Source: Chloroflexota bacterium
GTDB lineage: Bacteria; Chloroflexota; UBA11872; UBA12225
Assembly (NCBI GenBank): GCA_030447525.1
Contig: JAUJOR010000013.1
Coordinates: 1 to 39,980 of the forward strand
Length of the DNA stretch: 39,980 nucleotides
Direction of reading: 5' to 3'
Made by a program: the position numbers and the translations under genes. The stretch's first letter is position 1. Each line of letters opens with the position of its first letter. Shown one piece after another: positions 34,711 to 39,980 of this stretch. The notes beneath the pieces are model-generated. The model worked only from the letters and a program-made list of their open reading frames with translations, was not told the origin of the DNA and searched no databases.

Positions 34711-35172
34711 ATGGTCGCCAAGACGGTGTATCTGACTCCAGAAGGCAAGGTCGCCTTGCAGGAGGAGCTGGAACGGCTCATGGCCCGGCGCATCGAGCTC
34801 CGCAGGCGGATCCAGGATGAGCGGGAGTTTGGGGCGTTCGCCGAGGGCAGTGAGCCGGACGCCGACAAGACCGACCTGGCCTTTGTGGAGGGAAAGATCC
34901 TGACCATCGAGAACCAGCTGCGCGAGGCGGTGATCGTCAACACCCACGACTCCGTCCACGTCAGCCTGGGGTCGAGCGTCATCGTCGTGGACGACGAAGG
35001 GGTAGAGGAGACGTATACCATCGTCGGCTCGCCGGAGGCCCAGCCCACGCTGGGACGCATCTCCAACGAAAGTCCCGTCGGCCGGGCCTTGATTGGCAAG
35101 GAGGTCGGCGCCCGGGTCTCGGTGAAGGTACCGTCGGGGACGCTGGACTACACCATCAAGTCTATCTCGTGA
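34711..35172 (+). CDS. greA: Transcription elongation factor GreA with atypical coiled-coil tip
   Basis: 153 residues, ATG preceded by GAGGGTGGAAAG. The N-terminal coiled coil (about 8-75) and C-terminal FKBP-like domain (VHVSLGSSVIVVDDEG...SPVGRALIGKEVGARVSV) are complete. The tip that reaches the RNA polymerase active site normally reads GDLSENAEYxAAK. Here it is GAFAEGSEPDADK: the first catalytic aspartate is Ala42, while the glutamate is kept as Glu45, with Glu48, Asp50 and Asp52 close by. GreA stimulates transcript cleavage in backtracked polymerase; the substitution may alter that activity. The stop overlaps the lysS start by 4 nt. Confidence 0.93.
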   Translation: MVAKTVYLTPEGKVALQEELERLMARRIELRRRIQDEREFGAFAEGSEPDADKTDLAFVEGKILTIENQLREAVIVNTHDSVHVSLGSSVIVVDDEGVEETYTIVGSPEAQPTLGRISNESPVGRALIGKEVGARVSVKVPSGTLDYTIKSIS

Positions 35173-36650
35173 CTGCCGGACCGCCCGAGGACCAGCTTAC
35201 CCTCGCCCGCCGCGCCAAGCTAGAGCGCCTGCGCGCGGCGGGCGTCGATTCCTTCCCGCCGCGCTACGCCCGCACCCACGATACGGCCGAAGTCCACCAG
35301 GACTTCGAGCGCCTCCAACAGGCCCAGGAGACGGTGGCGGTGGCCGGACGGGTGACGCGCCTGCGCATCTTCGGCAAAGCGGCGTTCGCCGAGCTACACG
35401 ACGGCGCCGGCCACCTCCAGACCTACCTCAGCGTCGACCACCTCGGCGCCGAGGCGTACGAGCAGTTCCGCGAGACGGTCGACCTCGGCGACCTCCTGGG
35501 AGCCCGCGGTCCCCTCTTCGTCACCCGCACCGGGGAGCAGTCGGTAGAGGTCCATGAGTGGACGATGCTGGCCAAGGCCTTGCGCCCGCCGCCGGAGAAG
35601 TGGCATGGCCTGAGGGACGTCGAGCAGCGCCTGCGCCAGCGCCACCTCGACTTGATCAGCAACCCCAAGTCCCGCGACCTCCTGACCAAGCGCGCGGCCA
35701 TCGTCCGCGAGATCCGGCGCTTCCTCGACGCCCGCGGGTTCATCGAGGCGGAGACGCCGGTGCTGCAGTCCCTACACGGTGGCGCCGCCGCCCGGCCCTT
35801 CGTCACCCACTTCAACACCCTCGACCGCGAGGTGTACCTGCGCATCTCCTTGGAGCTCTACCTCAAGCGCCTCCTGATCGGCGGGCTGGACAAGGTGTAC
35901 GAGATCGGGCGCGTCTTCCGGAACGAGGGCCTCTCGCGCAAGCACAGCCCCGAGTTCACCATGCTGGAGTCGTACGAGGCCTACGCCGATTACCAGGACG
36001 TGATGGGCATGGTAGAGCGGATGATCTCGGGAGTCGCCCATGGCGTCCTGGGGACGATGCAGATCACCGTGCAGGGCAAGGCGGTAGACCTGACTCCGCC
36101 CTGGCCGCGCCAGACCCTGCGCCAGGCCATCCTGGAGCGATCGGGGATCGACTACAGCCAGCACCCCACCCTGGAAGATCTGGAAGGGGCCGTGCGCACC
36201 GCCGGGGTACGCGTCGAGCCCCAGAAGACCCGCGCCCAGCTGATCGACCAGCTCCTCTCCACCTGCGTGGAGCCGGCCATCGTCCAGCCCCTGTTCCTGA
36301 CCGACTACCCCCTGGAGCTGAGCCCCTTCGCCAAGCTCAAGCCGGGCAGCACGGACACGGTGGAGCGCTTTGAGGCCTTCGCCGCCGGGATCGAGCTGGC
36401 CAACGCCTTTACCGAGCTGAACGACCCCGACGAGCAGCACCGGCGCTTTCTCCAGCAAGCGCGCCAGGCGCAGGCCGGGGACGAAGAAGCCCAGGTCATG
36501 GACATCGACTTCCTGGAGGCGATGCAGCAGGGTATGCCCCCCGCCGGGGGCCTCGGCATCGGCATCGACCGCCTGACCATGTTCCTCCTGGATGTCCCTA
36601 CCATCCGCGAGGTGATCGCCTTTCCCATGCTGCGCGCCGGCGAAGACTGA
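35169..36650 (+). CDS. lysS: Lysyl-tRNA synthetase, class II
   Basis: 493 residues. GTG start overlapping the greA stop (GTGA). The N-terminal OB-fold anticodon-binding domain is at about 55-140 (VAVAGRVTRLRIFGKAAFAELHDG). The class II catalytic domain has motif 1 (about 188-200, FIEAETPVL), motif 2 with FRNEG (250-254) followed by SRKHSPEFTMLE, and motif 3 GLGIGIDRLTM near the C-terminus (about 460-470). It charges tRNA-Lys. The greA-lysS pairing occurs in several bacterial groups. Confidence 0.96.
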   Translation: MTAGPPEDQLTLARRAKLERLRAAGVDSFPPRYARTHDTAEVHQDFERLQQAQETVAVAGRVTRLRIFGKAAFAELHDGAGHLQTYLSVDHLGAEAYEQFRETVDLGDLLGARGPLFVTRTGEQSVEVHEWTMLAKALRPPPEKWHGLRDVEQRLRQRHLDLISNPKSRDLLTKRAAIVREIRRFLDARGFIEAETPVLQSLHGGAAARPFVTHFNTLDREVYLRISLELYLKRLLIGGLDKVYEIGRVFRNEGLSRKHSPEFTMLESYEAYADYQDVMGMVERMISGVAHGVLGTMQITVQGKAVDLTPPWPRQTLRQAILERSGIDYSQHPTLEDLEGAVRTAGVRVEPQKTRAQLIDQLLSTCVEPAIVQPLFLTDYPLELSPFAKLKPGSTDTVERFEAFAAGIELANAFTELNDPDEQHRRFLQQARQAQAGDEEAQVMDIDFLEAMQQGMPPAGGLGIGIDRLTMFLLDVPTIREVIAFPMLRAGED

Positions 36651-36820
36651 CCTCCCGGTCACGAACGGGCGCTGGCGATGCCGGGCTACCCGCCTTGACG
36701 CGCCCGAGGCGTGGCTGCGCCCACAGCCACAGCCTTGGCGCCAGCCGGAGACTGCCCCGGCTGCTGGGGCGCGCTCCCGAGTGTTAGGATTCCCCACGGA
36801 CGTCCGGCGCCGTCGACGGG

Positions 36821-36903
36821 GGAGGGATGGCCGAGTGGTTGAAGGCATCCGTCTTGAAAACGGAAGACCGCAAGGTCCGGGGGTTCGAATCCCTCTCCCT
36901 CCG
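36821..36903 (+). tRNA. tRNA-Ser (anticodon TGA)
   Basis: Acceptor arms GGAGGGA (36821-36827) and TCCCTCC (36896-36902), discriminator G. Anticodon stem TCCGT/ACGGA with loop CTTGAAA, anticodon TGA at 36855-36857. A long variable arm is typical of tRNA-Ser, and the T arm has GGTTCGAATCC. The CCA end is not fully encoded. Confidence 0.95.
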
Positions 36904-37036
36904 CCCCTACCGCCTTACGTCTGACGTCTCACCTCCCCAGCCTCAGGGCTGGCGACTACGTCCCGCCCCGGTGACGGGTATACTTTCCCTGTCCCTGGGG
37001 TCGCCAGACCTGAGATCTGGAGCCTTTGGGGTTCCC

Positions 37037-37129
37037 GGAGGGGTCGCATAGTAGGCCTAGTGCGGCGGTTTGCTAAACCGCTATGGGGGGTAACCTCCAT
37101 CGAGGGTTCGAATCCCTCCCCCTCCGCCA
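37037..37129 (+). tRNA. tRNA-Ser (anticodon GCT)
   Basis: Acceptor arms GGAGGGG (37037-37043) and CCCCTCC (37119-37125), discriminator G at 37126 and an encoded CCA (37127-37129). Anticodon stem GCGGT/ACCGC, loop TTGCTAA, anticodon GCT at 37072-37074. A long variable arm (GGGGGGTAACCTCC) is present. A TATACT at 36979-36984 may be its -10 element. Confidence 0.95.
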
Positions 37130-37142
37130 AGTTCCAGATAGA

Positions 37143-37180
37143 GAAGGCCCGTTGGCGGTTCCCAACGGGCCTTCGTTTTG
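37143..37180 (+). terminator. Rho-independent terminator after tRNA-Ser
   Basis: A perfect 13-bp stem (GAAGGCCCGTTGG at 37143-37155 and its complement at 37162-37174), a 6-base loop, then GTTTTG. It ends the tRNA transcript. Confidence 0.9.
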
Positions 37181-37215
37181 CTCTCGTCCGACCGAGTGCA
37201 TGGGGGAACATATTC

Positions 37216-37353
37216 GTGGTCGATGAGCCCGAAGGAAACGAGATCCAGGACGAGCAAGTCGAGTACGTGCTGGTGGACATCCTCTCAGGTGAGGAGCGGA
37301 GGTCTACGGAGAAAGAAGAGATCGTCCAAGCTACGTGCTGCACGAGGAGATAG
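37216..37353 (+). CDS. Possible small acidic protein (45 aa), unrecognised
   Basis: GTG start with GGGGGA eight bases upstream. The product begins VVDEPEGNEIQDEQ, continues with YVLVDILSGEERR, and ends with two cysteines and two arginines. The composition (acidic, alternating strand/helix) is protein-like and unlike the antisense frames around it. It lies just beyond the tRNA terminator, at the edge of the accessory region. Function unknown; it could also be the end of a decayed gene. Confidence 0.35.
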   Translation: MVDEPEGNEIQDEQVEYVLVDILSGEERRSTEKEEIVQATCCTRR

Positions 37354-37466
37354 CGCAAACGGCGATAGTGACCGTACCTCCTGACGACCACAGCGCCCAA
37401 GGATCGCTCGCACAACTCGCGTAGTCAGGCAGGCACCGCTGTATCATCCCGGCGAAGGACAGCTAT

Positions 37467-37688
37467 TTAAGTGCTGCTCGTCCCGCGTAGCACCCGCTGG
37501 ATGGCATCAACCGCGTGGTTGAGGTTCTGCGGCACGGCGTGGGCGTAGATGTCGAAGGTGGTGCTATTGCGCGAGTGGCCGAGGACGGCTGCCATCGTGG
37601 GAATGTCCACGCCGCTGGCCAGCATCAGTGTGGCCGCCGTGTGGCGCAAGCGGTTGGTGCGACTCGCACTTACGGGGCGAGCACCTTG
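37467..37688 (-). pseudogene. Tyrosine recombinase (phage-type integrase), C-terminal remnant
   Basis: Only the last 60 or so residues remain. LRHTAATLMLASGVDIPTM carries the second catalytic Arg, LGHS the fifth-position His, and IYAHA a Tyr in the nucleophile position, with AVDAIQRVL at the end. In frame a TGA lies upstream near 37688, and the neighbouring protease gene ends at 37670, so the rest of the integrase has been lost. It lies about 340 bp from a tRNA-Ser gene, a usual integration target for such enzymes. Confidence 0.85.
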
Positions 37689-38095
37689 GGACGCAGTTCA
37701 AAGTAGCCTTGTGCGCGATAAAAGCACACGTCGAACTCGGCGAAGAAGTTGACTTGCCCCAGGATGAGCGGTACGTCCTCGGCACGCGTCCAGGCAAATG
37801 CTAAACGCACCGGTGCGAGGTGCCCGATGGTGGCATCGAGGATGATCCCGCGTGCCTCGATCTGCGCCAGGTTGCCAGACAGCCGGACAAGAGGCAGGTG
37901 CTCTGTCCAGAGAGCGCCAATGTCGGTGCCGAGCCGGTAGGGCAGCACATTGACGTCGGCGCCCGAGTCCAGCAGTCCCATCGTCTGGACAGACCTGCCT
38001 CCGTAGGCGAGCACGAAGGGCAACCGCGGGCGGAGGAGTGTCTCGCCGTACCCCGTCCGTGCCACACTGTAAGGGAACCGGAGCCCGTCAAGCAT
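37670..38095 (-). CDS. Retropepsin-like aspartic protease domain protein
   Basis: 141 residues from the ATG at 38095. The motif GLLDSGADVNVLP gives the catalytic Asp-Ser/Thr-Gly triad of retroviral-type aspartic proteases, and the later VPLILGQVNFFAEFDV matches the second hydrophobic-Gly element of the fold. Such single-domain enzymes act as dimers. The start overlaps the end of the upstream small gene by 8 bp, so the two are coupled. I recall similar small-protein/protease pairs scattered in cyanobacteria and Chloroflexota, but the target is not known to me. Confidence 0.8.
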   Translation of the reverse strand: MLDGLRFPYSVARTGYGETLLRPRLPFVLAYGGRSVQTMGLLDSGADVNVLPYRLGTDIGALWTEHLPLVRLSGNLAQIEARGIILDATIGHLAPVRLAFAWTRAEDVPLILGQVNFFAEFDVCFYRAQGYFELRPKVLAP

Positions 38096-38321
38096 GCCCG
38101 CTGGTTCGATCAGCGGTGCCAGCGCGGTCCGCCTCAAGCATCTGGGTGAGCGTCTGCGCGGCGGCTGGCGCGTCGTAGGGCGACCAGACCTCATAGTGCG
38201 CGCCCGGGAGCAGCAGCGCTTGCTCCTCAGACGCGAGCTCCATCACCAACAACTGCATCGCGCGCAGCTTATCGACCCGGTCGAGCCTACGAAGCTCAGC
38301 CAGCAGTTCCTCGACGCTCAT
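38088..38321 (-). CDS. Small helical partner of the retropepsin-like protein
   Basis: 77 residues from the ATG at 38321 (MSVEELLAELRRLDRVDKL), with AGAAGGGG upstream; a GTG at 38342 is an alternative. The N-terminal half is two predicted amphipathic helices (LDRVDKLRAMQLLVMELASEE). Then comes YEVWSPYDAPAAAQTLTQML, a form seen in antitoxin-like small proteins that I recall next to this protease type. It overlaps the protease start by 8 bp and is first in the pair. Role unknown: it could be an antitoxin, a substrate or a regulator. Confidence 0.72.
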   Translation of the reverse strand: MSVEELLAELRRLDRVDKLRAMQLLVMELASEEQALLLPGAHYEVWSPYDAPAAAQTLTQMLEADRAGTADRTSGHA

Positions 38322-38342
38322 CGTCGTCTTGCCCCTTCTCAC

Positions 38343-38656
38343 GATGGAGTGTACTCCCGGGGGCGACCGGTGCGTCAGCCTGGTCTACCCAGCGTGCGAT
38401 CACCTCACCGTTGCTTGCGGGGCCCACACCGCGCGAGCGCCCACGACCAGAAGCACGGGGTGTAAGCGCCGGTTGTCAAGTAGGCCGGGTGCCGGGAGCA
38501 TTTCGCCGCCACCCTTCAAGGGCATGGCCTCTCGCCGCTCCGCCCGAGCCGGGCTTCCCGGCTCATGCTCGTGGCTGATAGAGTGTTTGCAAGAGATCAC
38601 TTCACGGACCGGCCGGATCCGTCCGTGCTGGTCCACCTGTGGGCAACGGTGTTTCG
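38343..38656. other. Gap between the protease module and the small ORF
   Basis: About 310 bp with no convincing gene. It holds a perfect 8-bp hairpin (GAGCCGGG, loop CTT, CCCGGCTC) at 38546-38564 without a T-run. The long plus-strand frame across it has no protein character. Confidence 0.4.
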
Positions 38657-38953
38657 ATGACAGCATTTCCTTTGGCCGGACGAACGATAGCCAAGCCCCC
38701 GATCACGCCGGATGGATTCATCGCCGAAATGACCAGGCTGGTGCGGCGGGGACGCGCGGAAGCCGCGGTGGCCTTCTTCGAACGGCACGCTGCGACTGTG
38801 CTCGCCCATCTATCCGAGCCCCAGCGCACGCTGCTGGACGCGCTGATGGAGTACGCCGACACCATGGTGGAGTTGGCGGCAGTGCGGCAGGAATGGCCGG
38901 AGAGGCGTCCGGAGCAACCCAAGCCGGCCGCCACTACTGGCCAGAAGGTCTAG
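38657..38953 (+). CDS. Hypothetical helical protein (98 aa)
   Basis: 98 residues from the ATG at 38657; a GTG at 38639 would add six. The centre is mostly helical: ITPDGFIAEMTRLVRRGRA followed by AAVAFFERHAATVLAHLSEP, then LLDALMEYADTMVELAAV and a Pro/Arg-rich tail. I do not recognise it. The composition and helix pattern argue for a real gene. It sits between the protease pair and the transposase in the accessory region. Confidence 0.55.
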   Translation: MTAFPLAGRTIAKPPITPDGFIAEMTRLVRRGRAEAAVAFFERHAATVLAHLSEPQRTLLDALMEYADTMVELAAVRQEWPERRPEQPKPAATTGQKV

Positions 38954-39092
38954 ACGGGCATCCGCAGTACCGCGATTCGTACAGCAATGGCGCCCGGACG
39001 CGGCCGGTGTGGACGAGTTCGCGACGTTGGTGGGTGCTGTGGTGGGCCAAGGGGCCTGAAGGTGGGGATACAGTAGGGCGGCTGGGGCCACT

Positions 39093-39116
39093 GCTCCGGC
39101 GCCCGGGCGCCGGAGC
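39093..39116. repeat. Perfect 24-bp palindrome
   Basis: Half-site GCTCCGGCGCCC followed directly by its reverse complement. It lies just beyond the 3' end of the transposase frame and could be an end structure of the insertion element, a bidirectional terminator without T-tracts, or a protein-binding site. Confidence 0.6.
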
Positions 39117-39133
39117 GCCGGTTGAGCCGCCGA

Positions 39134-39980
39134 TCAGGCCGCCAGGAGCACTGCCTTGGTCAGACGCGACCCGAGCGCGGTCACCGCGTGGGCGACCGCG
39201 CTGACCCGGTCGTGCGCCGTGGTGTGGGTGGGATCAAAGCCTGGGACCCGAACGGTGAGGCGGGTGTGCCCTCGACGTAGCGTGTGAGGGCTTCGAAGCC
39301 CTCGAAGAAGCGTTGCCCCGTGAGCAGCGTCTTCACCCCTCGCGACGAGCGGAGCCGATCCCGGATCGGGACGTGGCTGCGCTCGATGGGCTTGGTCGTC
39401 TCGCCACGGACACGGTGCAGCCCAGTCTGGATGTGCTCGGCCTGTGGCAGCACCTCCTGGACGGCCCTGACGTACGGCCGATGGTGATCGCTCATCACCT
39501 GGGTCGGCTGCCACCCGGTACGCCCGAGCGCCTGCCGGAAGAATGCAGTGGCGGATTCGGTGTCCCGGTGCTCACGGAAGAAGACGTCTACCACCTGGCC
39601 ATGCTCATCGACCGCCCGATAGAGGTAGTGCTTCTCCTTCCCTCGGAAGAAGAACACCTCGTCCACGTAGCACTTCGTGCCCAACGGCCGACGGTGCTTA
39701 CGCACTTCGGCGGCAAGTAGGGGACCGAAGGTTTGCACCCAGCGCAGCACCGTCCGCTGGGACACATCGATGCCACGTTCGGCCAGGAGCTCCATCACGC
39801 TGGTGGCCGAGAGTGGGTGGCTCAGCGACCAGCGCACCGCCAGCAAGATCACCTCTGGCGGCCAGCGGTAGCCGGCGAACGCCGAGGCCGAATGCGCCGT
39901 GAAGTCCCGGCCACAGGGGCGGCAGGCGTAGCGTTGGCGGCCCGCCGGATCGTCGCCGTCGCGCTTGGAGGCAGGCTGCT
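39134..39980 (-). pseudogene. IS6-like DDE transposase, 5' end outside window, C-terminus frameshifted
   Basis: The frame enters from the right edge with a zinc-knuckle segment (YACRPCGRDFTAHS), then a helix-turn-helix (DVSQRTVLRWVQTFG) and the DDE core. The core has YVDEVFFFRGKEKHYLYRAVD (first Asp), MSDHHRPYVRAV (second Asp) and KPIERSHVPIRDRLR (Glu), as in IS6/IS240 enzymes. After LTRYVEG, near 39268, the original frame runs into a Pro/Ser-rich tail ending at 39181. The shifted frame gives GHTRLTVRVPGFDP and then VSAVAHAVTALGSRLTKA, the expected family C-terminus, with a stop at 39134. A one-base indel has therefore occurred. The catalytic residues are kept. Confidence 0.8.

Noticed and set aside
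36821..37129. One of the two tRNAs as tRNA-Sec (selC)
   Set aside because: The anticodons are TGA and GCT, both serine; tRNA-Sec would carry TCA and a longer acceptor stem.
38329..39204. 291-residue plus-strand frame overlapping the small accessory genes
   Set aside because: It is out of frame with the more protein-like ORF at 38657-38953, crosses a hairpin and the opposite-strand gene, and has no recognisable domain.
1..39980. CRISPR arrays
   Set aside because: No series of regularly spaced repeats with unique spacers is visible; the only tandem repeats are short (15 and 18 bp) and without spacers.

Overview
This is a window of GC-rich bacterial chromosome, mostly housekeeping genes, with an accessory region at the right end. 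A Chloroflexota (Thermomicrobia-like) origin is my best inference. The grounds are the GC content, a monoderm-type gene set (PASTA kinase, FtsEX with an M23 peptidase and an S41 peptidase, a Firmicutes-like prfB/secA neighbourhood), a c-di-AMP riboswitch, frequent GTG/TTG starts and large multipass glycosyltransferases with C-terminal beta domains. No 16S gene is present, so the phylum is not proven.

Layout. 1-3140 (+): the C-terminal end of SMC, then a PASTA Ser/Thr kinase. 3205-13912 (-): a cell-envelope and translation block, transcribed as secA, prfB (with an intact programmed +1 frameshift), ftsE, ftsX, a second ftsE-like ATPase, an M23 coiled-coil peptidase and, after an island with a small zinc-ribbon gene and repeats, an S41 peptidase. 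14144-19494 (-): LysM/M23 peptidase, rplI, dnaB, an unrecognised GT-A-like protein and lexA, whose promoter carries a CTG-N10-CAG site. 19820-26970 (-): four overlapping genes for polyprenol-linked sugar transfer (YfhO-like, GT-C, GT2, GT39). 27316-32743: a sugar-acid or hydroxy-acid metabolism cluster (SDR, SAF-domain dehydratase small subunit, LarA-like protein, UxaA-type large subunit) interleaved with two paralogous C2H2 zinc-finger microproteins. 32979-36650 (+): selA, then greA-lysS. 36821-37126: two serine tRNAs and a strong terminator. 37200-39980: accessory DNA with a tyrosine-recombinase remnant, a coupled pair of a small helical protein and a retropepsin-like protease, an unknown small ORF and an IS6-like transposase with a broken C-terminus.

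The most interesting signal is on the minus strand at 28262-29069: a near-consensus sigma70-type promoter, a ydaO/yuaA-class cyclic-di-AMP riboswitch, an intrinsic terminator, one small C2H2 zinc-finger ORF and a second terminator. It is a complete monocistronic unit that appears to place a zinc-finger microprotein under c-di-AMP control. A gapless paralogue of that microprotein sits 2.5 kb away beside the dehydratase large-subunit gene.

Other points of note: an RF2 with SPY in place of SPF, a GreA lacking the first tip aspartate, an ftsE-ftsX-ftsE arrangement, a 143-bp MITE-like element with CTAG flanks, and an isolated selA.
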